From Kordiimonas pumila (lineage in GTDB: Bacteria > Pseudomonadota > Alphaproteobacteria > Sphingomonadales > Kordiimonadaceae), in contig NZ_CP061205.1 in NCBI RefSeq assembly GCF_015240255.1, positions 1,199,501-1,263,500 of the forward strand: a DNA stretch of 64,000 nucleotides, read 5' to 3'. Both the position numbers and the translations under genes were made by a program. The notes under the pieces are model-generated. The model searched no databases. It saw nothing but the letters and a program-made list of their open reading frames with translations, and was not told the origin of the DNA. Positions 35,783-45,252 of the stretch are shown here, one piece after another; position 1 is the stretch's first letter, and the number at the start of each line of letters is the position of its first letter.

Positions 35783-36808
35783 TTATGGTGTTTCAAGGCC
35801 GTTTAAAAATTGTGTTAAATTATGTCCCAAAATATCACTCAAATATCCACCTTCCTGTATCACAGCAGTGGGGCAAGGAAGGCTGGCGGCGATCATACAG
35901 CCAATTTCGCGGAAGCCAACAGGGGAAATGCTAAGGCCCCCAAAAGGGTCATCCTCTGAAGCATCAAGCCCGAGCGCAATGACAAGGGCATCAGGTGCAA
36001 AGGCTTCAATACGGGTAAGGGCGGTTTGTAGTGTTGCCAGATATTCAGCATCGGCTGTTTTGCGCGGTAGTGGCAGGTTCATATTATAGCCAAGTCCGCG
36101 CCCTGCGCCGCGCTCTGCCGCATGGCCCCAGAAAAACGGGTAAAATCGCACCGGGTCTGCGTGGATCGATACGGTAAGCACATCGTCGCGGTTATAAAAA
36201 ATCTGCTGTGTGCCGTTGCCGTGGTGCAGGTCTACATCCAGAATGGCAACACGCGGGTATTTTTGTTGCAGGTGTGCGGCGGCAATAGCGCTATTGTTGA
36301 AATAGCAAAAACCCCCGGCAATATCTGCGCTGGCATGGTGGCCGGGTGGGCGGCATAGGCCGTAGGCCAGCTTGTCGCCAGTAAGGACGGCATTGGCGGT
36401 ATCAACCGCTGTCCATGCGCTCCAGCAAATGCTGTCCCATGTGTCGGCGGTGATCGGGCTTGAAGCATCTGACATATGATAGCCTGCCTGCGCCACCACA
36501 GAGGCGGGGTAATGGCCATCCCGTGTGGTGGGGCGAATGTCGGGGATAACAGCGTCAGATGCACCTTTGATATACCCCCAGCGCTTGTAGGCGTGTTTCA
36601 GAAAGGCCAGATATTCCGGTGTATGAACTTTGGCGATTGGCCCCATGCCGTGGTTTTGTGGTTCGTGCAGGCTGCAACCAGCAGCAAGGGCACCTGCGCG
36701 CAGCCGGTTTATTCGCTCTGGCATTTCTGGGTTTTGTTCAAAAACACCATTTTCCAGAAAATGCTCTGGGTAGTGTGCGGCTTGCTTATCTGAGAGAAAT
36801 GCTTTCAT
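35783..36808 (-). CDS. HDAC-like acetylpolyamine amidohydrolase family deacetylase
   Basis: A zinc deacetylase of 341 residues. The full active site of the class II HDAC / acetylpolyamine amidohydrolase family is present: LCRPPGHHA (His pair), ILDVDLHHGNGTQ (Asp and His zinc ligands), LGLDASEDDPFGGLS (third zinc ligand) and EGGYLSDILG (catalytic Tyr). Bacterial relatives remove acetyl from N-acetylputrescine, N-acetylcadaverine and similar omega-acetamido compounds. It lies 12 bases after the aminotransferase gene, has AAGGA 8 bases before its ATG, and is in the LysR operon. A role in deacetylating an omega-acetamido acid, such as 4-acetamidobutyrate, fits the neighbours (inference). Confidence 0.9.
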   Translation of the reverse strand: MKAFLSDKQAAHYPEHFLENGVFEQNPEMPERINRLRAGALAAGCSLHEPQNHGMGPIAKVHTPEYLAFLKHAYKRWGYIKGASDAVIPDIRPTTRDGHYPASVVAQAGYHMSDASSPITADTWDSICWSAWTAVDTANAVLTGDKLAYGLCRPPGHHASADIAGGFCYFNNSAIAAAHLQQKYPRVAILDVDLHHGNGTQQIFYNRDDVLTVSIHADPVRFYPFFWGHAAERGAGRGLGYNMNLPLPRKTADAEYLATLQTALTRIEAFAPDALVIALGLDASEDDPFGGLSISPVGFREIGCMIAASLPCPTAVIQEGGYLSDILGHNLTQFLNGLETP

Positions 36809-36820
36809 GGTTTATGTCCT

Positions 36821-38149
36821 TCATAGGCCGTTTTCATGGGCGAACTGCTTTAGGCTGGCGGTAAGTGTTTCAAGGATTTCTGCCACATGGGCGGGGGTTG
36901 AAATCATAGGTGGGCAAACAAGGAAATGGTCGCCCTCAAACCCGCCTCGGGTGCGCCGTGGGTAAATAATCAGGCCTTTATCATAGGCTATGTCGCTTAG
37001 TTTGAGGTACGCGTTCATATCTTTGGGGAGCGGTGCCATGGTTTCCTTGTTGCTAACCAGTTCAAACGCGAGCAGCAGGCCTTTGCCGCGCACATCGCCT
37101 ATAAAGGAAAAGTCTGTCATCAGGCCTTCAAGACCCTGTTTTAGTAGGGTGCCGACCGTGACAGTGTTTTCCATCAGGCCTTTACTGGTTATTTCGTGCA
37201 GCACCGCAAGCCCTGCCGCGCAGGCAATAGGGTTGCCTGCATAGGTGTGGCCGTGTTGAAAGCCACCGGCATCAAGCACTGTTTCAACAATATGGTCTTT
37301 GGCTGTTACGGCACCAAGCGGCACATAGCCAGCGCCAAAGCCTTTTGAAAGCGCAACAATATCGGGGTTTATGTTCCAGTGTTCGGCTGCCAGAAAGGCG
37401 CCGGTTCTGCCTACGCCGGTCATCACTTCATCGTAAATAAGCTGCACGCCGTGCTCGTCGCAGATATCACGCACACGCTGATAATAGCTGTCGGGGGCTA
37501 CTAGTGCACCGGTTGAAGCACCGCCCACCGGCTCCATAATGAAAGCCAGAACTGTTTCTGGCCCTAGCTCCAGTATTTTATCTTGCAGCATATTGGCGTA
37601 GCGCAAGCCGCGCTCATGGTTGGTCAGGCTATCTGTATCAAGGTAGCAGCGCGGCGCTGGTATTTTGGGCATATCCTTGTACATGGGCCTAAAGGGGTCA
37701 TTGAGAGGGGCGTAGCCGGTAAGGGCAAGTGCCCCAAAGGTAGAGCCATGATACGACGGCAGGCGCGATATAACACGGTAGCGGCTATCTTCGCCCTTCG
37801 CGACAGCATATTGACGCGCAAGTTTGACAGCGCTTTCAACAGCCTCTGAGCCACCAGAGACAAAAAACACCTTGTCGTGGCCCTCTGGGCTAAGGCCCGC
37901 TACGCGCTCGGCCAGGTTTTCTGCGGCTTCGTTTTCAAAGTGCAGGCGGTAGCCAAAGGTGGCCTTTGCCATTTGCTTCTGCATGGCTGCCAGCACATTG
38001 GGGTTTGAATGGCCAATGTTGGAAACCATGGCCCCGCTTGAGCCATCCAGATATTTTTTGCCGTGAATATCCCACATATAAACGCCTTCGGCGCGGTCAA
38101 GAAACGGGCGGCGTAGGCGTGACTGGTAAAAAAGGTGCGATGGTTTCAT
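36821..38149 (-). CDS. Class III (omega) aminotransferase, PLP-dependent
   Basis: An aminotransferase of 442 residues from the group that handles omega-amino and beta-amino substrates. Landmarks: GKKYLDGSSGAMVSNIGHSNP, VSGGSEAVESAVKLARQ (phosphate-binding), LIYDEVMTGVGRTGAFLA (Asp bound to the pyridine nitrogen), and ALSKGFGAGYVPLGAV with the Schiff-base Lys. Length is normal. The ATG overlaps the LysR stop by four bases (ATGA), so translation is coupled. In the context of a divergent beta-keto acid cleavage enzyme, conversion of a beta-amino acid to a beta-keto acid is the most coherent role (inference). Taurine, beta-alanine or polyamine transamination are alternatives. Confidence 0.9.
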   Translation of the reverse strand: MKPSHLFYQSRLRRPFLDRAEGVYMWDIHGKKYLDGSSGAMVSNIGHSNPNVLAAMQKQMAKATFGYRLHFENEAAENLAERVAGLSPEGHDKVFFVSGGSEAVESAVKLARQYAVAKGEDSRYRVISRLPSYHGSTFGALALTGYAPLNDPFRPMYKDMPKIPAPRCYLDTDSLTNHERGLRYANMLQDKILELGPETVLAFIMEPVGGASTGALVAPDSYYQRVRDICDEHGVQLIYDEVMTGVGRTGAFLAAEHWNINPDIVALSKGFGAGYVPLGAVTAKDHIVETVLDAGGFQHGHTYAGNPIACAAGLAVLHEITSKGLMENTVTVGTLLKQGLEGLMTDFSFIGDVRGKGLLLAFELVSNKETMAPLPKDMNAYLKLSDIAYDKGLIIYPRRTRGGFEGDHFLVCPPMISTPAHVAEILETLTASLKQFAHENGL

Positions 38150-39216
38150 GCTGTTTTCTGTTTCATGCTGTTTTCAGGGTTTATCTTTTGGCTGCCATAG
38201 GTGCGTGCCGTGAGAGATGTTTTTTTAATAAGGCCTGTCAGGCTCTCAAGGAAGGCAGCCTCGGCCGCGTTCAGGTTTGCCTTTGGGTGGCTTACCAGAA
38301 ATATATCAACAGCGGGGGTCCCGGTGTAGGGTGGGAGTTGCCACAGGCGCTTGTTTATAATGTCGCGCTCTACCACATGAATGGGTAGGGGCCCAAAACC
38401 AAGGCCCGCCGTAATCATGCGGCGTACTTCCTCAAGGTTATTGGAAACACCAGCCACTTTGTCGCTAAACTGGGCCTGGGCCCTGACGGCAGCGACAGGG
38501 TGCAGCAAGCCGCCCAGGTCATCGGTTGAAAAGCTGACACGCTCAAAGTCGCGCATGTCTTCAAGCTTCAGGTTTTCCTTGCCGTAAAGCGGGTGTGTGG
38601 GGCCGCAAAAAAAGCCAAAATGTTCGCGGTAAAAAAGGGTAGACTCCAGTTCAGGGCGCTTGTCGCGCATCAGGCATACGCCGAAGGTTGCCTGCTTTGA
38701 AAGCACTGTCTCGACCACATTATGGCTGCTTTGGATCGAGATTGAAAAAGAGGTTAGCGGGTTTTCCTTATGAAAGGCTGCAATCGCTTGGTCCAGCAGC
38801 GGGGTCATGACATGGCTTGTCATGCAAATGGTGATATGGCCCTCAACTTGTTCGCTCATACTGGAAAGCAGGTTTGGCAGGCGGGTGATGGAGCCAAAAA
38901 TTTCCCGGCATTCATGGTACAGGGCCTTGCCGTGGCGGGTGAGCGTAAAATTACGCGGGTCGCGCTGCGCAAGCTGGCACCCCAGCATGGTTTCAAGCCG
39001 CCTGAGCGCGTTACTCACCGTTGGCTGCTTTAGACCCAGATAGCGCGCGGCACCGGTTATGCTGTTCTGTTCTGCAATAACCATAAAGGTGCGCAGCAGG
39101 TTCCAGTCCATGTTCCACGGGCTTGGGGCCGGGCTTTGGTCATTCGGCGTAAGCATATTTCTGGGTGTATCATCTTTTGGGGTCATGGTATCATTCATTA
39201 AAACTATGTTTGACAT
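38146..39216 (-). CDS. LysR-family transcriptional regulator
   Basis: A LysR regulator: an N-terminal winged helix (WNLLRTFMVIAEQNSITGAARYLGLKQPTVSNALRRLETMLGCQL, about residues 38-82) and a substrate-binding domain to the end. The first 35 residues before the helix are unusually long for LysR. In-frame ATGs at 39198, 39186, 39156 and 39111 are alternative starts, none with a clear ribosome site. It is transcribed away from the BKACE gene, with 71 bases between, and is the first gene of its own operon. It is therefore the likely regulator of both arms, sensing a pathway intermediate (family behaviour; the specific ligand is unknown). Confidence 0.9.
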   Translation of the reverse strand: MSNIVLMNDTMTPKDDTPRNMLTPNDQSPAPSPWNMDWNLLRTFMVIAEQNSITGAARYLGLKQPTVSNALRRLETMLGCQLAQRDPRNFTLTRHGKALYHECREIFGSITRLPNLLSSMSEQVEGHITICMTSHVMTPLLDQAIAAFHKENPLTSFSISIQSSHNVVETVLSKQATFGVCLMRDKRPELESTLFYREHFGFFCGPTHPLYGKENLKLEDMRDFERVSFSTDDLGGLLHPVAAVRAQAQFSDKVAGVSNNLEEVRRMITAGLGFGPLPIHVVERDIINKRLWQLPPYTGTPAVDIFLVSHPKANLNAAEAAFLESLTGLIKKTSLTARTYGSQKINPENSMKQKTA

Positions 39217-39287
39217 TTATAAGATAAGATAATCAAATGATAGAGCGTTAACAAACAAGATCAAGCGTTATTTGTGGTGAAACGAAT
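39217..39287. promoter_or_regulatory. Divergent promoter region, LysR / BKACE operons
   Basis: These 71 bases separate two divergent operons. The heptamer AGCGTTA occurs twice (39244-39250 and 39264-39270), 20 bases apart, close to two helical turns. Such spacing suits two regulator contacts on one face of the DNA. The left half is AT-rich and can hold the LysR-side promoter. The ribosome site GGTGA before the BKACE ATG lies at the right end. Confidence 0.5.
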
Positions 39288-40220
39288 ATGCCTCGAAAAA
39301 TTATCATTACCTGTGCTGTAACCGGCTCTATTTATACACCGACCATGTCGCCGCACCTGCCGGTAACGCCTGCTGAAATTGCGGCAGCTTCTATTGACGC
39401 GGCAAAGGCTGGGGCCGCGATTATCCACTTACATGCGCGGGTACCAGAAGATGGCAGGCCGAGCGCAGACCCTGCGCACTTTATGGAATTTTGCCCGGTT
39501 ATTGATGCGGCAACAGATGCGGTGCTGAACATCTCAACCGGGGGTAGCTCGCTGATGTCGCTGGACGAACGCCTTGCGCCCGCGCGGGCCATCAGCCCTG
39601 AAATGTGCTCGCTTAATATGGGGTCCATGAACTTTGGTATTTTTACGCTCAAGCGCAAATACGAGAACTGGAAACACGACTGGGAACCGAAACTGCTGGA
39701 GGCCACACGCCACACACTGTTCACTAATAGTTACGCTAATATTGAAGATATTCTGGCTGATCTCGGTGAAAAGGGCGGTTCGCGTTTTGAGTTTGAATGT
39801 TATGACATGAGCCATATTGAAACCCTTGCTTACTATTTGCGACAGGGCAAAGTGAAGGCCCCGCTTTATGTGCAATTTGTGCTGGGTGTTATGGGCGGCA
39901 TTGGTGCGAGCCCTGAAAACCTGATGGCGATGAAAGCCTCGGCAGACCGTTTGCTGGGTGATGCGTACCAGTTTTCTGTACTTGCGGCAGGACGGCACCA
40001 GATAGAGCTTGCAACCTTGGGCGTTATTTTGGGCGGTAACGTGCGGGTTGGGCTTGAAGACAGCCTTACCATTCCGCCCGGCAGGCTGGCGACCAGTAAC
40101 GCCGAGCAGGTGCGAAAAATCCGTACCATCATTGAGGAAATGGGCTACGGTATTGCAACCGCTGACGAGGCGCGCACCATGCTCGACCTTAAAGGCAGAG
40201 GGGCCATTAGTCTGGCTTGA
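39288..40220 (+). CDS. Beta-keto acid cleavage enzyme (BKACE, DUF849 family)
   Basis: A protein of 310 residues. BKACE enzymes are zinc TIM barrels that react a beta-keto acid with acetyl-CoA to give acetoacetate and a new acyl-CoA. Family marks: KIIITCAVTGS at the start, AGAAIIHLHAR (zinc HxH), LNISTGGSS, EMCSLNMGSMNFG, FECYDMSHIE, QFVLGVMGGI, and LGGNVRVGLEDSL near the C-terminus (second metal-site region and substrate Arg/Glu). Characterised members include 3-keto-5-aminohexanoate and dehydrocarnitine cleavage enzymes. It heads a rightward operon of six genes ending in a hot-dog thioesterase. The substrate side chain is not readable by eye; the neighbours suggest an acetamido beta-keto acid. 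Confidence 0.92.
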   Translation: MPRKIIITCAVTGSIYTPTMSPHLPVTPAEIAAASIDAAKAGAAIIHLHARVPEDGRPSADPAHFMEFCPVIDAATDAVLNISTGGSSLMSLDERLAPARAISPEMCSLNMGSMNFGIFTLKRKYENWKHDWEPKLLEATRHTLFTNSYANIEDILADLGEKGGSRFEFECYDMSHIETLAYYLRQGKVKAPLYVQFVLGVMGGIGASPENLMAMKASADRLLGDAYQFSVLAAGRHQIELATLGVILGGNVRVGLEDSLTIPPGRLATSNAEQVRKIRTIIEEMGYGIATADEARTMLDLKGRGAISLA

Positions 40221-40224
40221 CCAT

Positions 40225-40698
40225 ATGACGCTAGAGATACAACAGGCAACCGCTGAAGATGTGGGTGTTATCCAGCAAATGCTGGTTGAGCTTGCCTGTG
40301 CGCTTGGCAAGCCGGGCGGCTATAAAGGCACCCCCGAAAGCCTCTTGAAATATGGGTTTTCTAATAAGCCCGCCTTTGAAGTGATGCTGGCCTATTCGCA
40401 AGGGATGCCAGTTGGGCTGGTGCTGTATTTTTTTGAATTTTCAACGTGGCGGTCAAAGCCCGGCATTTATGTGCAGGATCTGTATGTGGCAGATAGCGCA
40501 CGCGGGCTGGGTGTTGGGCGCAGGCTAACGGCGGCTGCCATTCAGCGTGCGGCGGCACAGGGTGCCACATACATGCGCCTTAGTGTGCATGCGAGCAATA
40601 GAGAAGCTGCGGCCTTTTATAAAGCGGTTGGTTTTACAGAGGCCGCAGACGAGTGCATGATGGTTCTGGAAGGGCCAGCTTTTACAGAATTTGGCTAA
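40225..40698 (+). CDS. GNAT N-acetyltransferase, SSAT/thialysine-type
   Basis: An acetyltransferase of 157 residues. The acetyl-CoA loop is ARGLGVGRRL, preceded by YFFEFSTWRSKPGIYVQDLYV. That stretch closely follows the order seen in spermidine/spermine and thialysine N-acetyltransferases (YYF..., W, ...YLEDFFV...RGFGIG). VHASNREAAAFYKAVGF closes the fold. This points to acetylation of a primary amine on a side chain or diamine. The ATG at 40225 is 4 bases after the BKACE stop; the frame extends upstream to 40009, but that part is out-of-frame overlap with BKACE. Its place between a beta-keto acid enzyme and a divergent deacetylase suggests protection of an omega-amino group (inference). Confidence 0.85.
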   Translation: MTLEIQQATAEDVGVIQQMLVELACALGKPGGYKGTPESLLKYGFSNKPAFEVMLAYSQGMPVGLVLYFFEFSTWRSKPGIYVQDLYVADSARGLGVGRRLTAAAIQRAAAQGATYMRLSVHASNREAAAFYKAVGFTEAADECMMVLEGPAFTEFG

Positions 40699-40708
40699 GG
40701 GGGCAAAA

Positions 40709-43246
40709 ATGATACGCAGGCGTAACATATTATGGAGCATAGCGGCTGTATGCAGCCTGATAACAAGCCCCGTGGCAGCAGAGCCAACACGGGTACCGGT
40801 GCTGGCAGGAGTTGCCCACCCTCATAGCTATTATTGGCGCGAAATGTACATGCCACAGCTTACAAGCGGGCCGTCTGCTGCCAGCTTTAGCCCTGACGGG
40901 CAATCGCTTATATATACGATGCAGGGCTCGCTCTGGCGGCAAAAGATTGGCGATGATACAGCGTACCAGCTAACCGCAGGGCCGGGTTATGATTACCAGC
41001 CTGACTGGTCGCCAGACGGTAACTATGTGGTTTTTACCCGTCAGCAGCATAATGCCCTGAACCTGATGGTGTTTGATGTTCAGGCAGGCAGTGTGCGGGC
41101 GCTGACAGAAGGCACTGATGTTAACCTTGAGCCGCGCTTTAGCCCAGACGGCAAACAGATTGTATATGTCTCAAGCCGAGATAGTGGCTATTTGGGTATC
41201 TATATTGCGGGCTTTACGGGTACTGCCCTTGCAGGCGACAGGCCCCTTGTTGCCGGGCGGGTTTCTGATACGTACCGCTATTATTATTCGCAGGCCGACC
41301 ATGCGGTGAACCCGTCGTGGTCGCCAGACGGTAAAACAGTTTATTATGTATCAAACCAAGAAATTGCATGGGGTACGGGTAATATATGGGCGGTGGCGGC
41401 AAGCGGTGAGGGCACGCCCAAGCTGGTGCTTGAGGAAGAAACCACATGGGCGACCCGCCCGCAAATAGACCACGGCGGCAAGCGCATGATTTACAGCAGC
41501 TATAGTGGCCGCCAGTGGCACCAGCTCTGGATCGCGACAGCAGAGGGCAAATACCCGCTCCCGCTTACTTTTGGTGATTTTGACATATGGCAGACACGCT
41601 TTAGCCCGGATGATACGCACCTTGTTTATAGCAGCAACGAAGCCGGTGGCCTTAACCTGATATACCACACGTTTGTGGGCGGTGAACGACAACAGATTAA
41701 AGCGAAAAACCGGGTTTACAAACAGCCCGTAGTGCCGGTTGAAATTAGCCTTAAAGACGGCAAGGGCAAGCCGCTTGCTAGCCGGGTTTCTGTGTTGGCT
41801 GCTGATGGCCGCCACTATGGGCCTGATAATAGCCGCATGCACGGCGACGATTTTGTTGATGCTGCACAAGCGGACCATGAAACCCATTATTTCCACTGCG
41901 ATCAACAATGCACAGTGATGGTGCCTGTAGGGGAAATAGAACTAACAGCCTCGCACGGCTATGATTACAAGCTGGCCGCGAGCACAGTGACGGTAAAGGC
42001 TGCGCGAACGGTTGAACTGGTTCTCGCTGAAAACAGCCTGCCTCAAAAATTTGGCCAATTTACCAGTGCTGATATGCATGTTCATATGAACTACGGCGGC
42101 AAATACAAGCAAACAGCGGCAACAATGGCGGCGGATGCCCGCGCCGAAAACCTCGATATTATTTATAACCTGATCGTGAATAAGGAAGAGCGCATCCCAG
42201 ACATCAGCGAGTTTAGTACGGATGTGAAACAAATAGACGGGGTCACCATTTACGAGGGGCAGGAATACCATAGCAGCTATTGGGGCCATATGGGCTTGCT
42301 GCATCTGGGCGATCATTACTTGACACCTGATTTTACCAGCTATTGGCATACGGGGCTGGCCTCGGCTTACCCGACAAACGGCATTATTGAGGATTTAGCC
42401 CACAAGCAAGGCGCGGTAACGGGTTATGTTCACCCGTTTGACGGCGTGCCCGACCCGGCGGCAAGCGGCAAGCTTACCCACAGCCTGCCTGTTGGTGTCG
42501 CGCTTGGTAAAACCGATTATCTGGAGGTGGTTTCTTTTGCGAACCACGAGGACACCGCCGCCGTTTGGTATAAGTTTTTGAACCTTGGGTTCCGTCTGTC
42601 GGCCGGGGCTGGCACAGATGCCATGACCAATTATGCTTCGCTGCGGGGGCCCATCGGCCTTAACCGCATGTTTCTGGACGGGGTGCAGGCAGACAAACCT
42701 GCAACGCTGAAAAAAGCAATAAAAGGCGGGCATGGCTTTGTAACCAATGGCCCGCTTGTTGGTTTACTGGTGAATAAGGTTAAACCGGGCGGTAGCCTTG
42801 CCTTGCCCGCAAACGGCAGCACCGTGAAAATACAGGCGGCGCTTAGGTCACCCGTACCGGTGGAAGCCTTTGAACTGGTGATGAACGGCGTTGTTGTTGC
42901 AACATTTGAAACGGACGCAGACAAAACCAGCGCTGATATAACCCTTGATCTGCCCGTTACCAAAAGTGGCTGGGTGCTGGTGCGTGCGGTAAGCAAAACA
43001 TCGCATCCGTTTGTGCAGGATATTTTCACCTATGCAACGACAAACCCTGTCTGGCTGGAGGTTGAGGGCAAACCGCACCATGCGCCTGCTGATGCAGCTT
43101 ATTTTACCGCGTGGCTTGACCGCGCAGCAGAGCACGCTGGCGCGAGGGATGATTATAACCATACGTGGGAGCGCGAGGCCGTGCTCGCGGAAATAGCGGC
43201 GGCCCGAAAAGTGTACGAGCATTTGGCAGAAGGAACCGCCCCATGA
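40709..43246 (+). CDS. Exported TolB-like propeller fused to CehA/McbA-type metallohydrolase
   Basis: A protein of 845 residues with a signal peptide (NILWSIAAVCSLITSPVAA). The first half holds PD40/TolB-type beta-propeller blades with the repeating SPDG signature (ASFSPDGQSL, PDWSPDGNYV, PRFSPDGKQI, PSWSPDGKTV, TRFSPDDTHL). From about residue 450 there is a PHP-like metallohydrolase: SADMHVHMNYG (HxH), EYHSSYWGHMGLLHL, TGYVHPFDG and SAGAGTDAM. It resembles the CehA/McbA family, whose members cleave ester or phosphoester bonds. Substrate unknown. The ATG at 40709 follows AAGGGGG; its TGA overlaps the ATG of the peptidase gene (ATGA). Confidence 0.85.
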   Translation: MIRRRNILWSIAAVCSLITSPVAAEPTRVPVLAGVAHPHSYYWREMYMPQLTSGPSAASFSPDGQSLIYTMQGSLWRQKIGDDTAYQLTAGPGYDYQPDWSPDGNYVVFTRQQHNALNLMVFDVQAGSVRALTEGTDVNLEPRFSPDGKQIVYVSSRDSGYLGIYIAGFTGTALAGDRPLVAGRVSDTYRYYYSQADHAVNPSWSPDGKTVYYVSNQEIAWGTGNIWAVAASGEGTPKLVLEEETTWATRPQIDHGGKRMIYSSYSGRQWHQLWIATAEGKYPLPLTFGDFDIWQTRFSPDDTHLVYSSNEAGGLNLIYHTFVGGERQQIKAKNRVYKQPVVPVEISLKDGKGKPLASRVSVLAADGRHYGPDNSRMHGDDFVDAAQADHETHYFHCDQQCTVMVPVGEIELTASHGYDYKLAASTVTVKAARTVELVLAENSLPQKFGQFTSADMHVHMNYGGKYKQTAATMAADARAENLDIIYNLIVNKEERIPDISEFSTDVKQIDGVTIYEGQEYHSSYWGHMGLLHLGDHYLTPDFTSYWHTGLASAYPTNGIIEDLAHKQGAVTGYVHPFDGVPDPAASGKLTHSLPVGVALGKTDYLEVVSFANHEDTAAVWYKFLNLGFRLSAGAGTDAMTNYASLRGPIGLNRMFLDGVQADKPATLKKAIKGGHGFVTNGPLVGLLVNKVKPGGSLALPANGSTVKIQAALRSPVPVEAFELVMNGVVVATFETDADKTSADITLDLPVTKSGWVLVRAVSKTSHPFVQDIFTYATTNPVWLEVEGKPHHAPADAAYFTAWLDRAAEHAGARDDYNHTWEREAVLAEIAAARKVYEHLAEGTAP

Positions 43247-45252
43247 GCATAAGGTTAACTTTCGGCGGGGCGCTGGCTGTTTTTGCGGTTGCCGCTGGTT
43301 TAAGGGCGGAAGCAGATACCGCCAAAAGGCAGATGACGGTGGACGACCTTTACCTGATACAGGATGTATCTGGTCCGGCGCTGTCACCAGACGGCAAGCT
43401 TGTGGCCTATGTGGTAACTGGCCACGATACAGAGATAGACGCCGCTATCAGCGATATCTGGATGGTGGATTATAAGGGCGCTACCCCGCACCAGATAACA
43501 GCGGCAGATGATAAAAGCGAAAGCACGCCAAAGTTTAGCCCCGATGGCCGCTTTCTGGCCTATGTCGGGGAGGATGAGGATGACGGCAGCTCGCAGGTTT
43601 TTATCCGCACCTTAAAAGGCGGCAAAACCCGGCAGGCCAGTGATGTTGTGGGCGGTATTATTGATTTTGACTGGTCGCCAGACAGTAAGCGTATGCTGAT
43701 TACAGCCTTTATGGGCGGTGCTGAACCAAACGAGGCGGGAACAGAACCGCCCATCGTGATTGACCGCTTTCAATTTATGGAAGACTGGACCGGCTATTTG
43801 GCCGGGGCGCGGCGGCATATTTTGTTGTTGGATATAAAAACCGGCGATACACGCCCACTTACCCACGGCGACCAAGATTACTGGCTGCCGGCGTGGTCGC
43901 CAGATGGTAAAAGCATCGCTTATGTAACCAAAGCCGGGCCAGATGCTGACCGTACGATGAACTCAGATGTTTATATAATGGCAGTGGATGGCAATAGCCC
44001 GCCAAAACAGATTAGCACGTTTGAAGGCACCGATGCTGACCTTTACTGGGCCTCGCCGCCAGCGTGGTCACCAGATGGCAGAAAGCTGGCGTGGCTGCAA
44101 AGTGGTGAAAGCAAATGGATTTACTATGCGCCGTGGCAGCTTACGGTTGCTGACCTTAAAACAGGTACTGTAATGCCGCTTGCACGCGCTGATCGTAATT
44201 TTTATATGCCGAAATGGTCGGCGGATGGCACCGCGCTTTTTGCCTTGATGGAAGAAAACCGCAGCACCTATCTTGTGCGGGTAGATAGCACAACCGGTGC
44301 TATTACCCGGCTGAGCGACGGCAAGCGGTTTGCGCTAGACTATGCTGCCTCTGCAAACGGCAAGCTTGTGCTGCTGGATAGCACAGACACCAAGCCGTTT
44401 GAACTGTATGCGGTAGAGGGAGGCTTGCGCCCGCTTACACACCATAATGCGTGGCTTGAGGACGTGCAGCTTGCTGAAACAGAGGAATTTTCCTTTGATA
44501 GTGATGGCCACCAGATTGATGGTTTTATTGTGCGGCCAGTGGGTGCGGTGAAAGGTGTTCCGCTGCCTACCATATTTCGGTTGCACGGCGGGCCGGTGTA
44601 CCAGTTTAGCCACGAATTTATGAGCGACTGGCAGATTTATGCGGCTGCCGGTTATGCCGTTGTGGGTATTAACCCGCGTGGGTCATCGGGCAAGGGGTTT
44701 GATTTTGCCCGTTCTATTTATGCAAACTGGGGCCATGTTGATGTGGCTGATATTCTGGCAGGCACCGACCATATGGTGAATGCGGGTATTACAGACCCGA
44801 CCCGTATGGCGGTGGGCGGCTGGAGCTACGGCGGTATGCTTACCAATTATGTGATAGGCACGGACACGCGCTTTAAGGCGGCGATCAGCGGCGCGGGCAC
44901 CGCTAATATGTACGGCATGTACGGGCACGACCAATATACAGGCGGGTACGAGCTGGAACTGGGCACGCCGTGGCAAAACCCCGAAGCTTATGCGCGGGTT
45001 AGCTTTCCGTTTCTGCACGCCGATAAAATCACCACACCGACCCTCTATCAGTGTTCGGAAAAAGATTTTAACGTGCCGTGCCTTGGGGCAGAGCAAATGT
45101 ATCAGGCGCTTAAGTCTGTTGGTACCGAGACCCAGCTTGTTATATACCCCGGCCAGCACCACGGCATTAGCGTGCCCAGCTACCTGCACGACCGCATGCA
45201 GCGTAACCTGAACTGGTACGGGCACTATATTGGCACGGGAGCAAGCGAATGA
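43243..45252 (+). CDS. S9-family prolyl oligopeptidase-like serine peptidase, exported
   Basis: A protein of 669 residues with a short signal peptide (LTFGGALAVFAVAAGLRAEA). The N-terminal seven-blade propeller has SPDGK blades (ALSPDGKLVAY, PKFSPDGRFLAY, PAWSPDGKSIAY, PAWSPDGRKLAW). The C-terminal alpha/beta-hydrolase has RLHGGPVYQF, GGWSYGGMLTNY (nucleophile Ser), the Asp of SEKDFNVPCLGAEQ and the His of PGQHHGIS. Such enzymes cut short peptides, often at acyl-, Pro- or unusual bonds. Start and stop overlap both neighbours by ATGA, so it is tightly coupled in the operon. It may release free amino acid for the permease next door (inference). Confidence 0.92.
   Translation: MSIRLTFGGALAVFAVAAGLRAEADTAKRQMTVDDLYLIQDVSGPALSPDGKLVAYVVTGHDTEIDAAISDIWMVDYKGATPHQITAADDKSESTPKFSPDGRFLAYVGEDEDDGSSQVFIRTLKGGKTRQASDVVGGIIDFDWSPDSKRMLITAFMGGAEPNEAGTEPPIVIDRFQFMEDWTGYLAGARRHILLLDIKTGDTRPLTHGDQDYWLPAWSPDGKSIAYVTKAGPDADRTMNSDVYIMAVDGNSPPKQISTFEGTDADLYWASPPAWSPDGRKLAWLQSGESKWIYYAPWQLTVADLKTGTVMPLARADRNFYMPKWSADGTALFALMEENRSTYLVRVDSTTGAITRLSDGKRFALDYAASANGKLVLLDSTDTKPFELYAVEGGLRPLTHHNAWLEDVQLAETEEFSFDSDGHQIDGFIVRPVGAVKGVPLPTIFRLHGGPVYQFSHEFMSDWQIYAAAGYAVVGINPRGSSGKGFDFARSIYANWGHVDVADILAGTDHMVNAGITDPTRMAVGGWSYGGMLTNYVIGTDTRFKAAISGAGTANMYGMYGHDQYTGGYELELGTPWQNPEAYARVSFPFLHADKITTPTLYQCSEKDFNVPCLGAEQMYQALKSVGTETQLVIYPGQHHGISVPSYLHDRMQRNLNWYGHYIGTGASE

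Noticed and set aside
39534-40310. A 258 aa antisense frame across BKACE and GNAT
   Set aside because: It crosses two well-supported genes and has no domain.
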